From assembly GCF_025907915.1 (NCBI RefSeq), contig NZ_JAPAAF010000011.1:62001-126000 (forward strand): a stretch of 64,000 nt of DNA, written 5' to 3'. The notes under the pieces are model-generated. The model was not told the origin of the DNA, did no database searches, and saw only the letters and a program-made list of their open reading frames with translations. Both the position numbers and the translations under genes were made by a program. Positions 1 through 9,464 of this stretch are shown here, one piece after another (within the stretch, counting starts at the first letter, position 1; every line of letters starts with the position of its first letter). Source of the DNA: Gaoshiqia sediminis (GTDB lineage Bacteria; Bacteroidota; Bacteroidia; Bacteroidales; Prolixibacteraceae).

Positions 1-1084
1 GTTTTTGAAGTGTGCGGTTGTAGTAATCGGCCATAACCAGTGGCATAGCATTGGCTTTGATTCCCGTTCCTGTTCCATCTCCGGTGAAAGGCCCCTGGAC
101 CGTCCCATCGGTGTAGATGAAATCGGGATCGTATTGTTCCACAACATCCATCATTCTCAAGGCCCACTGGGTGGTGTACCATTTGGCAAACTCCAGATGA
201 TTTGAAAATATACCTGCAGGAGGAGGGGACCAAGGCGAATTTGCTGCATCTTTTACACCCTTATATTCGCGCAGGTCGATGCCGTATAGTAAACGAGGAT
301 CATATCCTTCCCACCATTTCCCCTTGCCATCGGCAAGTGTGAGGTTACCATCGTAAGGAATACCTTTCTTATCCCCCTCGATATCACATCCAAAAGCTGT
401 TTGCCACCACCACCATGTGTATTCATGATGGAAGGTAACACCAAAATGCATCTCTTCAGCCCGGCATGCCTTGGCCCATTCGCCGATCAGGTCGCGCTTA
501 GGCCCTATGTTTACAGAGTTCCATGGATGATATCTTGAGTTCCATAAATCGTAATTGTCGTGATGTACGCCTTGTATCATCAGAAAACGAGCGCCGGCAT
601 CTTCGTATATCTTTGTGAGTGCAGTTGGATCAAGCTTGTTCGGATTCCAATCACGTAGTACTTCCTTGTATCCAACTTCAGAGGGATGGCCGTACCTTTC
701 TACATGGTTTTTGTAGGCCAAATGACTTGGTTTATAAAGGTGTCGAGCATACCAATCGCCACTTTCTCCTGCCGATTGAGGGCCAAAATGAACCCATATG
801 CCAAATTTCGCCTCACGAAGCCAAGCTGGTTCGCCAGGATAATTTTTTTCGATTGACTCCCAAGTTGGCTCAAATGGTCCGTCAGCGATAGGAATATCCA
901 GTATCATTTCCGGGAATGCTTTCGAGTCGCCCATTTCAACACTGTTTATAGATTGCTTTGCCGGAATTTCGGGAAACGGAGGAAGCATATTGGAATCGTC
1001 GACAGTTTTTATTTGTATCGAATTTTGGGCATTTGAGTAAAATGCCATTAATAACGTAATGCAGATAGTTAGAATTCTTTTCAT
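1..1084 (-). CDS. alpha-L-fucosidase, GH29 (partial, 3' end outside window)
   Basis: Read directly on the minus strand: 361 codons are open from an ATG at 1084 to the window edge, so the C-terminus is missing. The product starts with a signal peptide (MKRILTICITLLMAFYSNAQ). It then follows the next gene closely: PTWESIEKNYPGEPAWLREAK, the WVHFGPQS region, HHDNYDLWNS, and a FIYTDG segment where GH29 enzymes carry the catalytic Asp nucleophile. GH29 enzymes release terminal alpha-L-fucose with retention of configuration. It is the last visible gene of the SusCD locus and a diverged paralogue of the fucosidase at 1470-3125. The assignment rests on my reading of family motifs. Periplasmic or surface location is inferred from the signal peptide. 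Confidence 0.88.
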   Translation of the reverse strand, partial: MKRILTICITLLMAFYSNAQNSIQIKTVDDSNMLPPFPEIPAKQSINSVEMGDSKAFPEMILDIPIADGPFEPTWESIEKNYPGEPAWLREAKFGIWVHFGPQSAGESGDWYARHLYKPSHLAYKNHVERYGHPSEVGYKEVLRDWNPNKLDPTALTKIYEDAGARFLMIQGVHHDNYDLWNSRYHPWNSVNIGPKRDLIGEWAKACRAEEMHFGVTFHHEYTWWWWQTAFGCDIEGDKKGIPYDGNLTLADGKGKWWEGYDPRLLYGIDLREYKGVKDAANSPWSPPPAGIFSNHLEFAKWYTTQWALRMMDVVEQYDPDFIYTDGTVQGPFTGDGTGTGIKANAMPLVMADYYNRTLQK

Positions 1085-1170
1085 TTTTTTCTTTTTTAGT
1101 TTAAAAATGCGGACTAAATAAATCATGTCCACGCCACCACTCTATCTAGCTCGTATCTTCAAGGGTTGTT

Positions 1171-1210
1171 CGGGGTATCTTCTGGATTTCCAAACCCAGA
1201 AGATACCCCG
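1171..1210. repeat. perfect 15-bp inverted repeat between the two fucosidase genes
   Basis: Arms 1171-1185 (cggggtatcttctgg) and 1196-1210 are exact reverse complements around a 10-base loop. It is the only strong structure in the 385-base gap 1085-1469, where I see no gene. No T-run follows on either strand, so a simple intrinsic terminator is unlikely. It could be an mRNA-stabilising hairpin or a repeat element between the two fucosidase genes. Confidence 0.6.
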
Positions 1211-1469
1211 AAGATCCGGATCTTGTAAGAGCTAAAAGTTGATTGAATGCTCGCATCGCAGATTTTAAGTTTGAATCGTGCGGTAGACGGGGCGTCTAAC
1301 TTTTGTCACTAGCTTTTCTACAATTCATTGCATAATAGTACAAGTTGTTTCAGCTTCGGCTGATTGATCGCTCATCCCAGATTCCAGAGATGAGACGCTA
1401 GTTCTACGCCTTTTTGTATGGTAGCATTAATATTTGCCTATGCATGCGATGTAAATATGCTCTTACGAG

Positions 1470-3125
1470 TTACACAATTCTCAGTGGTACAGCATAAGAG
1501 TCGGATACCTCCTCTTTAGGAAAATAGACCAGAAGTCCATCAAGAGTACGTTCAAACTTCAATGGCTGCTTCGTGCCGACTAATTCTACTTTATTAATTT
1601 CCTTGGGATAATCGGCTGAAGCAGCTGCCAGACTTTTTATCTTTACCACTCCATCTTCCGGCCACCCCATGACAATTGCATACAACACTTCTCCTTTGGT
1701 TGCAAAGCGAATATCCTCTGCCGAGAAAGGTTTTCCTTTTCCTTCATTGAACCCCTGCGCTGACAAAGCCGCTGCACTTTCCTGTGCCGGACCTTCTCCA
1801 AACACCTTCCACGGGCGGGTTCCATAAATACTTTCGCCATTCAGTTTCATCCACCCTCCAATTTCCTCAACCACTTGTCGTTCCAGTTCATCGATGGAAC
1901 CATCGCCTCGTACCGGAATATTCAACATCAAGTTCCCGTTTTTACTGACTACGTCAACCAACATATGAATGACTGTTTTGGCCGACTTGTAACGTTTGGT
2001 TTCATATATCGACCGATCGTAATGCCAACTACCAATGCAGGTATCAGTCTGCCAAGGCAAAGGCTCAATGTCATTGCTCTGGCCGCGCTCGATATCCCAG
2101 ACCATGGCCTTGCGCTGGTTTTCATCCAATATTTTGCCATTGATAACAGCCCGGAGTTCCCCATGATCGCCAATACTCTTATTATACATGTGCGCGGCAA
2201 TGCGTAATCCGGCATCGCTGATTGGCCAGAAAGGGAGCTGTGAGTCATCAAAATAAACCAGGTTGGGTCCATATTTATCGATGAGTTCAATGGTTCGATT
2301 ATAAAACTTGTCAATATATTCCTGGGTAGGTTGGGCCACGCCATTGCCCCAATGCCATTGACGATGGATCATGCCATCATTTTCGCTGTTTTTGCTCAGC
2401 GGATGATTTTGGGCATACAAATCCTGCGGGTCAAGGCCCTCCCACCATTTGCCCGCCCCATCGGCTTTAGTCATTTTCCCGTCATAGGGAATCCCGGCAT
2501 ACGGTCCGTTCTTATCCGAACGCTGGGCAGTTTCGTACCAGCTCCAAGCATGGGCAGCATGAACACTGACGCCAAAAGGCAAACCATTTTTCCGGGCTGC
2601 TTTTGCCCAACCGTCAATGATATCTTTTTTAGGCCCAACTTTCGTTGAATTCCAATCGGGTTGATAAGTACTGTTGTACATATCCAGATTGTCGTGATGA
2701 TTGGCCATAGCCATGAAATATTTTGCCCCCGCACTTTTGTACAATGTGACCAGTTCTTCCGGGTCCCATTTTTCTGCTTTCCACTCATTAATGACATCCT
2801 TGAATCCAAAAACAGATGGATGGCCATATTTATCGAGATGGTATTTGTACTGATGCGAGCCTTCCTGGTACATGCCACGGGCATACCAGTCGCCTGCTTC
2901 GGGCTGGCACTGAGGCCCCCAATGTGCCCACATCCCAAGTTTGGCATCCCGGAACCATGCCGGAGTTTGATAGGTTTCCAATGATTCCCAGGTCGGTTGA
3001 AATGGTCCGCGAGCGATATCCCTGTTCTTGCTTCCATTCAACATGCAGGAGGATAAAGTGTGCTGGGCCAGAATCATGCCCGGCACCGAAATACCTAAGT
3101 GCTTTAATAGTGTTCTTCGTTTCAT
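1470..3125 (-). CDS. alpha-L-fucosidase, GH29, predicted Tat-exported lipoprotein
   Basis: 551 residues. The N-terminus MKRRTLLKHLG resembles the twin-arginine motif (RRxFLK-like) and is followed by a hydrophobic stretch ending in LSSC, a lipobox with Cys near residue 27. The mature protein carries GH29 landmarks: MWAHWGPQ, ANHHDNLDMYNS, and LVYFDDSQLPF, where the Asp is the expected nucleophile. A beta-sandwich-like tail follows, with PWKVFGEGP and a terminal SYAVPLRIV. The family hydrolyses alpha-fucosyl linkages; the linkage preference cannot be read here. It follows susD by 86 bases with a strong terminator between them, so it is probably transcribed by read-through or from its own promoter. 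Tat export together with lipidation is an inference from the leader alone. Confidence 0.93.
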   Translation of the reverse strand: MKRRTLLKHLGISVPGMILAQHTLSSCMLNGSKNRDIARGPFQPTWESLETYQTPAWFRDAKLGMWAHWGPQCQPEAGDWYARGMYQEGSHQYKYHLDKYGHPSVFGFKDVINEWKAEKWDPEELVTLYKSAGAKYFMAMANHHDNLDMYNSTYQPDWNSTKVGPKKDIIDGWAKAARKNGLPFGVSVHAAHAWSWYETAQRSDKNGPYAGIPYDGKMTKADGAGKWWEGLDPQDLYAQNHPLSKNSENDGMIHRQWHWGNGVAQPTQEYIDKFYNRTIELIDKYGPNLVYFDDSQLPFWPISDAGLRIAAHMYNKSIGDHGELRAVINGKILDENQRKAMVWDIERGQSNDIEPLPWQTDTCIGSWHYDRSIYETKRYKSAKTVIHMLVDVVSKNGNLMLNIPVRGDGSIDELERQVVEEIGGWMKLNGESIYGTRPWKVFGEGPAQESAAALSAQGFNEGKGKPFSAEDIRFATKGEVLYAIVMGWPEDGVVKIKSLAAASADYPKEINKVELVGTKQPLKFERTLDGLLVYFPKEEVSDSYAVPLRIV

Positions 3126-3161
3126 CGGCTTGATTTCTTACTGTTTTGTTGACTAAAAAAA

Positions 3162-3202
3162 ATAAATCCAGGGTCTCGCTATTTCAGACACCCTGGATTT
3201 AT
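3162..3202 (-). terminator. intrinsic terminator or attenuator downstream of susD
   Basis: The 13-bp perfect stem (3162-3174 with 3190-3202) has a 15-base loop. On the minus strand it is followed by a run of eight Ts (TTTTTTTTAG). It lies after the susD stop and before the fucosidase ATG, so it would uncouple susCD levels from the downstream enzymes. Confidence 0.85.
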
Positions 3203-3211
3203 ACGTTGAGA

Positions 3212-4891
3212 TTAATTATACCCTGTGTTTTGCTCCAGGTTATCGTTTATGTTCAGGTCATTTTGAGGTATCGGGAAGTACCGGTTATGAGCAGACCAGG
3301 TACGTGTTTCAAATTTGTAATACATATCCTCATCCACCGGTGAGGCTGTAGAGCCAGATCCCCGGTAATTTGGAGCATTCGGGTCATCCGACAATTTCAC
3401 TCCGGTGAAGGTATGATTCAATTCCTGCTCTGCAATCCCCCAGCGCAGTACGTCATAATAACGAAATCCTTCGAAGGCCAGCTCGACCCTTCGTTCTTTA
3501 CGAACAGCCTGGCGAACCAAATCCTGACTGGCAACATCGGCAATCTGGACCGGAGGTAAATTAACGCGGTCCCTGATATCATTAATTGTTAGATCCAGCA
3601 ATTGTTGGTCAACGGCTCCGGGTGTGGCCTCATTCACGGCTTCCAGATAACCAAGCAAAACCTCGGCATAACGCATAATCGGGGTATAGGTATACGTTTC
3701 GTATGGATTGGAAACACTTGCATCTAATCCCTTTTTCGGACAGTAACCATTAAATAAAGTGTACCGGTTGTAACTGTCACTCTTGTTTGCCCCCAAAAAG
3801 CAGTTATAGGTTACGTTATTGAACGTGGTCCCTTCGTATGTTCCCACCGGCGGCAGGAAAATGGTTGCATATAACCTGAGATCACGGTTCACATAAGGAT
3901 CATCGTCATCATAAACAGCAGAGGTCGCAATATCTTTACCGTCACTACAAAAATAGGCTTTCACCAGCTCGTTGTACGGCGCAAACTGATGCCATCCTCC
4001 AAGAGCCTCCGGAGACAAATAGATATACCGCGAGGTTGATATATTATCTTTCAGGTATTGGATACTGAAAATCATTTCGGAGCTGTATTCGCCTCCAATC
4101 TGAAAGAGCTTTTCGTAGCTATCGTCCCCATTACTTCTGTCAATTTCATATTCATCCGAATCAATGACACTTTTCAGAGCAGTGGCAGCATCGCTCCATC
4201 TTTCCTCAGCCAGGTACAATCTGCTCAAAAGCACCTGTGCCGCACCTTTGGTAAACCGGCCATACTCCGAGGAAGTTCTCTGTTCCGGCAATATCGCAAT
4301 AGCAGCTTTCAGATCATCTTCAACCTGTTTATACACATCAGCCTGTGGAGTCTGTGCAATCGAATTGGCGTCACTGACACCTATTGTTGTCAGAGGCATT
4401 GGCACATCCTTCCAATGGAAAGCAAGATAGAACAGGTAATATGATCGCAGACATTTTACCTCTGCGGCCCAAAGCGTTTTTTTACTCTCATCCATCGGAC
4501 AATCTCCTATTTTATCAAGGAAAGTATTGTAATGAGCAATTTGAGAATAAGCGTTGGACCAGTATCCGAGGATATTGCCGCTTGTAGCCACGGTATTGCT
4601 GCTGGCCATGCCAAGAGTCGTAAAGTTTTCCTTTTCAACACCGTGTCCGCCTGCAAGGTCTAAATACATTAATCCCTGAGGATGTGCAAAATCATCATGT
4701 GTCCATCCGCTGGGAAATCTATAACATCCGACCAATGCCAACAAGGCATCCTCCTCGCCCGTCCAGAAGCTGGCATCTGAAATGGAAGTAAGCGGTTGCT
4801 TGTCCAATAAATCTTCACAGCTCGTCACTGAAAATAAAATCAGGGATACAAGAACGGCCGCCAAAATTGATTTTATATTTATTCGTTTCAT
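3212..4891 (-). CDS. SusD/RagB family outer-membrane glycan-binding lipoprotein
   Basis: 559 residues from the chosen ATG at 4891. An upstream in-frame ATG at 4933 would overlap susC and put 14 residues before the signal peptide. The leader MKRINIKSILAAVLVSLILF ends in the lipobox SVTSC. The mature start EDLLDKQPLTSISDASFW and the C-terminal RKERRVELAFEGFRYYDVLRW block are hallmarks of RagB/SusD proteins. Such proteins sit on the cell surface as the lid of the SusC transporter and bind the polysaccharide. The gene starts 28 bases after the susC stop, as in nearly all SusCD pairs. The ligand is inferred to be a fucosylated glycan only because two GH29 genes follow. Confidence 0.95.
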   Translation of the reverse strand: MKRINIKSILAAVLVSLILFSVTSCEDLLDKQPLTSISDASFWTGEEDALLALVGCYRFPSGWTHDDFAHPQGLMYLDLAGGHGVEKENFTTLGMASSNTVATSGNILGYWSNAYSQIAHYNTFLDKIGDCPMDESKKTLWAAEVKCLRSYYLFYLAFHWKDVPMPLTTIGVSDANSIAQTPQADVYKQVEDDLKAAIAILPEQRTSSEYGRFTKGAAQVLLSRLYLAEERWSDAATALKSVIDSDEYEIDRSNGDDSYEKLFQIGGEYSSEMIFSIQYLKDNISTSRYIYLSPEALGGWHQFAPYNELVKAYFCSDGKDIATSAVYDDDDPYVNRDLRLYATIFLPPVGTYEGTTFNNVTYNCFLGANKSDSYNRYTLFNGYCPKKGLDASVSNPYETYTYTPIMRYAEVLLGYLEAVNEATPGAVDQQLLDLTINDIRDRVNLPPVQIADVASQDLVRQAVRKERRVELAFEGFRYYDVLRWGIAEQELNHTFTGVKLSDDPNAPNYRGSGSTASPVDEDMYYKFETRTWSAHNRYFPIPQNDLNINDNLEQNTGYN

Positions 4892-4919
4892 AACTATCAT
4901 CTTTTCAATTATTAGTGAA

Positions 4920-7900
4920 TTAGAACTTGGCATTTATTCCAAAAGAATAAATACTGTTAATCGGATAGTAAGAAGGAGCATCACCGGTAGATATTTCATT
5001 CTCCGGATCCCAACCTTTATAGAAAGAGGTAAAATTGTACAGGTTCTGTCCGCTGAAAAACACTCTCAATTGTTGAAGTCCCAACCGACTTACCAAACTT
5101 TTGGTGAACGTATAGCCGATCTGCACATTCTTGATTCTCAAGAAGCTGGCATCTCTCAGCCAATAGTCGGAAACCTGCAGGTTTGTGTTGTTCATGTTGA
5201 GAGTTTCCAAACGCGGGTATTTAGCCCATTTATCCGGATTATCCACCGTCCAGCGGTTATCGGCCTGCCATTGTTGAATTTGTCCTCCATTATAAAATGC
5301 GTAAGCCATGTACGATCCGATTAACCGGTCATAACCACCTAAGCCCTGAAGAAGAGCTGAAAAATCAAATCCTTTATACGAGGCATTGATATTTAATCCA
5401 TAATAGAACTTGGGAGTGGTACTTCCGATCACTGTTCTGTCATACGTCGAATTAACGATTCCGTCTGGTACTCCGTTTGGTCCGCTTATATCTTCGTATC
5501 TTACATATCCGGGTTTTAGCCCGCTTTTGCCAATCAATTGATCCGGTGCTGCATTGATTTCATCCTGGTCAACGAACAATCCGTTTGTTTTGTACCCGTA
5601 AATAATACCTAAAGGTTCTCCGACAATCCGGTTATTGTTAATGTCAGTCAATGCTCCGTCAGCAAGTTCTTCAACCGCGTTTTTAATGTAGGTAAAGTTT
5701 GGCGCTAAACTAATTTTAATATCCTTACCAATCTTTGCATTATACTCAAGATTGATTTCAATCCCTTTATTGGAAACGGCGCCAATATTGGATTGGCCTA
5801 CGCTTCGTCCCATTATTCGGGTAACCTGAACCGAGGAAAGGATGTCATCGGTGTACTTGTCAAAATAATCAACCCCACCGTTTATTTTGCCGGACCAAAG
5901 ACTGAAATCGATCCCTAGGTCCAAAATCCGGGTTGTCTCCCAGGTTATTTCCGGGTTATTGAAAGATGTGATCCTGGCTCCCGAAACCATCGTGCCCGGA
6001 CTCCCCCAAACAGCATTTTGCCCTAATGAGTACGTTTGCTGGTATGGGTATGTGCCAATGTTTTGATTACCAAGAACACCCCATGAGCCACGTACTTTAA
6101 AATTGTCAATCACGCTGTTAAGTCCTGAATTTTGCCAGAAATTTTCTTGTGAAACTCTCCATCCTGCTGACACAGAAGGGAAAAATCCCCAGCGTTCGCT
6201 GCTTGCAAAACGGGAAGAACCATCATACCGGGCATTCACCTCCAATAAATAGCGATCCAGATAAGAATAGTTTAATCTTCCAAAATAAGATAAAAGGGAC
6301 CATTCATTGGAATAGCCGTCATTAGACATGCTCGAAGCTGCCCCTGAAGCAAGTTCATACAAATAGTTATTCGGAAAGGTATTCCGGTAACCGGTCAAAT
6401 AATTCTCTTTATACTCCTCAAAAGAAGAACCGGCCAATAGGTTAAATGTATGCGAGTCGAGTTGTTTTTCGTATTTCACCAACCCCTCAAAGGTTTTGTA
6501 GGTATTGTTACCTGAAACAACCGATAAAGTAGCCGGGCCAACGGTTTTTGACGCATCAAAATAGGTTTTCGCGCGGTAGGACTTATTGTAATCAGTATTG
6601 TATGTAATCCCCGTTTTTCCGCTAACTGAAAGGCCTTTTACCGGGGTCGCCCAGGTCAACTGCATTGTTCCGGTAATATTCACTTCATTATTTTTCACAA
6701 ACGATTCGCTTGCAAGCCAGGCTTCCGGGCTATAACTATCCTGATAGCCGAAAGAGCCATCCGATTTTTGTCCGGCATAAATTGGCCCTTCACGAACGGC
6801 ATATCCAATCATACCATCAATACTTTGGGGCTCACCATTCGGCGCTTTGTACAAATTGGTATAAGCGTTCAAGTGTGTATCCAACGTCAGGGATTCCAGA
6901 AGGTTACTTTTTGTATTCCACAGGACGTTATATCTTTCGTTGGAAGTTTTTGCAGTCATCCCGTCCTGTTTCCAGTAACCGATCGAGAAATTTTGGGTAA
7001 TTCGTTCAGTTCCACCCTGAATGCTGATATTATGCCGTTGCTGGAATCCGGAACCTGAATTCAGCAACCATTCCAGGTGGTTTACATCCGGATAGTTATC
7101 CGGGTCTGAACCATCTTTAAATTTTTGAATCTGTTCGTTGGTATAAGCCGCAGCATTCCCCATATTCTCCATGGCTTCATTATAATAGGTAGCGTATTCC
7201 CAGGAAGACAAGAATTCAGGAAGTTCTGTTGGCTTTTGCCATCCTAATGAGTTATTGTAGGAAACTCTGAATTTTCCTTCTTTCCCTTTTTTAGTTTGAA
7301 TCAGAATAACACCGTTGGCAGCACGGTTACCGTATATCGAAGCCGAAGCTGCGTCTTTCAGAAACGATATACTCTCAACATCGTCAGGGCTAACATCATC
7401 GATACTTCCTGCCATCCCATCAATTAAAACCAGTGGATTATTTCCTGCACTGGAAAAAGTACCGGTACCCCTGATCTTAACGGTAGCACTTGTTCCTGGT
7501 CGACCGGAAGACTGGACAACACTTAATCCCGGAACTAAACCGGCAATCGCCTGAGAAGTGGTAGCAACCGGTTTATTGGCCAGTTCCGTGGCTTCGATTG
7601 CTGCAACAGAACCGGTCAAATTGACTTTTTTCTGGGTGCCATAACCCACGGCCACAACCTCTTCAATTCCCACAGTTTCTTCAGCCATAGTCACATTGAT
7701 GGTGTTTTGTCTGACTACTGGGATCTCCTGTATCCGCATCCCCACAAACGAAAACACAAGCAAACCATCTGCCGGCACATTGTTCAGGTTGTAGTTTCCT
7801 TCTCCATCTGTAATAGTTCCTGTGGTTGTTCCTTTCACCACCACAGTTACCCCAGGCAACGGAAGACCCGCTGAATCGGTTACTTTCCCATTAACCGGTT

Positions 7901-8294
7901 TTTGCTGGTTGACAAATACCGAATGATCAGACGCTTCTTTCCGCTTGATCACGATATAGCGGTCAATCATTTTGTAGTCGAGGCCAGTGTCTTGAAGTAA
8001 TTGGGTCAATACTTCGTCGATGTTTTTGGATTTGGCATCGACCGAAACGTTGCTGATTCCCAGTACATCGTCGTTGTTGTAGTAGAAATAAAAGTCGGAT
8101 TGGTCCTCAATTTGCTTCAGCGCTTCAACCAGCGATTCGTTTTTCAGGCTGAGGTTTAGCTTGGTGGCCTGCGAATAGCTGGCAGCATGGACACTCATAA
8201 GGAGTGTCAGGATAAATAGAGTTGTTAGCTTCATAACGCGCATAATCTTTTTTCGCAACCTGAGGTCGCGGTGAAACTCTCGATGTTTTTTCAT
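4920..8294 (-). CDS. SusC/RagA TonB-dependent receptor with STN signalling domain
   Basis: 1124 residues. The long basic leader (alternative ATGs at residues 18 and 21) precedes a signal peptide ending near HAASYSQA. Next come an STN domain at about residues 49-120 (LNLSLKNESLVEALKQI...), a carboxypeptidase-regulatory-like domain at about 130-215, and the plug with the SusC signature around residues 300-330 (PLVLIDGM, DVESISFLKDAAS, YGNRAANGVI). A beta-barrel follows, ending in aromatic-rich SIYSFGINAKF. It imports oligosaccharides across the outer membrane with energy from TonB-ExbBD. The STN domain marks the trans-envelope signalling subclass that contacts a FecR protein, and a fecR/sigma pair lies directly upstream. 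Confidence 0.96.
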   Translation of the reverse strand: MKKHREFHRDLRLRKKIMRVMKLTTLFILTLLMSVHAASYSQATKLNLSLKNESLVEALKQIEDQSDFYFYYNNDDVLGISNVSVDAKSKNIDEVLTQLLQDTGLDYKMIDRYIVIKRKEASDHSVFVNQQKPVNGKVTDSAGLPLPGVTVVVKGTTTGTITDGEGNYNLNNVPADGLLVFSFVGMRIQEIPVVRQNTINVTMAEETVGIEEVVAVGYGTQKKVNLTGSVAAIEATELANKPVATTSQAIAGLVPGLSVVQSSGRPGTSATVKIRGTGTFSSAGNNPLVLIDGMAGSIDDVSPDDVESISFLKDAASASIYGNRAANGVILIQTKKGKEGKFRVSYNNSLGWQKPTELPEFLSSWEYATYYNEAMENMGNAAAYTNEQIQKFKDGSDPDNYPDVNHLEWLLNSGSGFQQRHNISIQGGTERITQNFSIGYWKQDGMTAKTSNERYNVLWNTKSNLLESLTLDTHLNAYTNLYKAPNGEPQSIDGMIGYAVREGPIYAGQKSDGSFGYQDSYSPEAWLASESFVKNNEVNITGTMQLTWATPVKGLSVSGKTGITYNTDYNKSYRAKTYFDASKTVGPATLSVVSGNNTYKTFEGLVKYEKQLDSHTFNLLAGSSFEEYKENYLTGYRNTFPNNYLYELASGAASSMSNDGYSNEWSLLSYFGRLNYSYLDRYLLEVNARYDGSSRFASSERWGFFPSVSAGWRVSQENFWQNSGLNSVIDNFKVRGSWGVLGNQNIGTYPYQQTYSLGQNAVWGSPGTMVSGARITSFNNPEITWETTRILDLGIDFSLWSGKINGGVDYFDKYTDDILSSVQVTRIMGRSVGQSNIGAVSNKGIEINLEYNAKIGKDIKISLAPNFTYIKNAVEELADGALTDINNNRIVGEPLGIIYGYKTNGLFVDQDEINAAPDQLIGKSGLKPGYVRYEDISGPNGVPDGIVNSTYDRTVIGSTTPKFYYGLNINASYKGFDFSALLQGLGGYDRLIGSYMAYAFYNGGQIQQWQADNRWTVDNPDKWAKYPRLETLNMNNTNLQVSDYWLRDASFLRIKNVQIGYTFTKSLVSRLGLQQLRVFFSGQNLYNFTSFYKGWDPENEISTGDAPSYYPINSIYSFGINAKF

Positions 8295-8391
8295 AAATTT
8301 GGTTGATTTTAAATTGAAACATTTGTGTTTTAATTGAACAGGCGGTGGAATGTTCGCAGCATTTCATCGCCTTTGTTTTACGGCATAGGCA

Positions 8392-9387
8392 TTACTTTTT
8401 TCGGATGTTTATGATGTCTTTGGCATTGGTTTGCGGCAGGTATTCGGATTGAATAGGGGCCAGTAGCTCGAAAGCCTGAAGGGTTTGATGGATCGGTTTA
8501 TTCCGAAGAATGGCGCCGGTAATTCGGTACCGCTCAAGCTCGTCGGATTCGATGCGGATTTCCACGTTGTACCAGCGCTCCAATTTGTTAGCGATTTCAC
8601 CCAAACTTTCAGCTTGAAAAACAATGGTCCCGTTTTTCCAGCTAGTATAGTCGGTGGCTCGTACTTGTTCAACAACAAATTTTCCGTCGGCCAAATCTTG
8701 CTCGGCCCGTTGTCCCGGTTCCAGTTCCAACAGTTTTTTCCCATCAGGTTCGTTAATTTGCACCTTGCCTTCTTCCAAAACCACCGAATGGCCGGCTTCA
8801 TCATGGTAAGCCGATACATTAAACGAAGTGCCTAGCACTTCCACTTCCATCCGTTCGGTTTTCACCTTAAACGGTAGTTTCTTGTTGGGGGTGACCTTAA
8901 AAAAGCCTTCACCTTCGAGATAAACCTCTCGCTGATGTTGATTAAACTGGTTAGGATATTTAAAACGGCTTCCGGAATTCAGCCAAACTTCGGTGCCATC
9001 GAAAAGCGTGATGCGGCTCGTCTGTCCAAAAGGAACCTCAATCGCGGCATACTGCACATCCAGATTATCCATCCGGAAAGGATGCAGGTAATTGCCAATC
9101 AGAAGGGCAATCAGAATAACGGCTGCATATCTGGCAACGACAAAACCCATCGCCCTCATTTGCTGCACACGTGCATGACGTCGGATATTTTTCCAGGAAG
9201 CAGTGCTGTTTATCTGATAGGCAGAGCCAACCTCCTTCAAGCCATTCCGGATTTTTGCGGCATCACGGTACACCCGATCGTATGCTGCCTGCGATTCTTC
9301 AGTCAAATCTGACTGTCTGTTTTCTTCCTGCGCCTGGTGCAAATCAGATACGGCAGACTTCCAAAAAGTTTGATCGTTATTCTCCAT
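8392..9387 (-). CDS. FecR-family anti-sigma factor
   Basis: 331 residues. A cytoplasmic N-terminus of about 80 residues is followed by one membrane helix (about 81-99). The periplasmic FecR domain is at about 115-210 (TSRITLFDGTEVWLNSGS, EVYLEGEGFFKV, VEVLGTSFNVSAY). A C-terminal DUF4974-like domain follows at about 255-325 (LGEIANKLERWYNVEIRIES). FecR proteins hold the cognate ECF sigma inactive until a ligand-loaded STN-type receptor signals. The gene sits between the sigma gene (78 bases away) and susC (97 bases away), the classic order, so sigma, FecR and SusC are read as one signalling chain. Confidence 0.95.
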   Translation of the reverse strand: MENNDQTFWKSAVSDLHQAQEENRQSDLTEESQAAYDRVYRDAAKIRNGLKEVGSAYQINSTASWKNIRRHARVQQMRAMGFVVARYAAVILIALLIGNYLHPFRMDNLDVQYAAIEVPFGQTSRITLFDGTEVWLNSGSRFKYPNQFNQHQREVYLEGEGFFKVTPNKKLPFKVKTERMEVEVLGTSFNVSAYHDEAGHSVVLEEGKVQINEPDGKKLLELEPGQRAEQDLADGKFVVEQVRATDYTSWKNGTIVFQAESLGEIANKLERWYNVEIRIESDELERYRITGAILRNKPIHQTLQAFELLAPIQSEYLPQTNAKDIINIRKK

Positions 9388-9464
9388 GAGTTTCGTTTCT
9401 ACTTGTAAGACGGAAAAAACGAAAAGCGAGGGTGACAGGGGGGAATGATTTTTTTTGATTTTTC

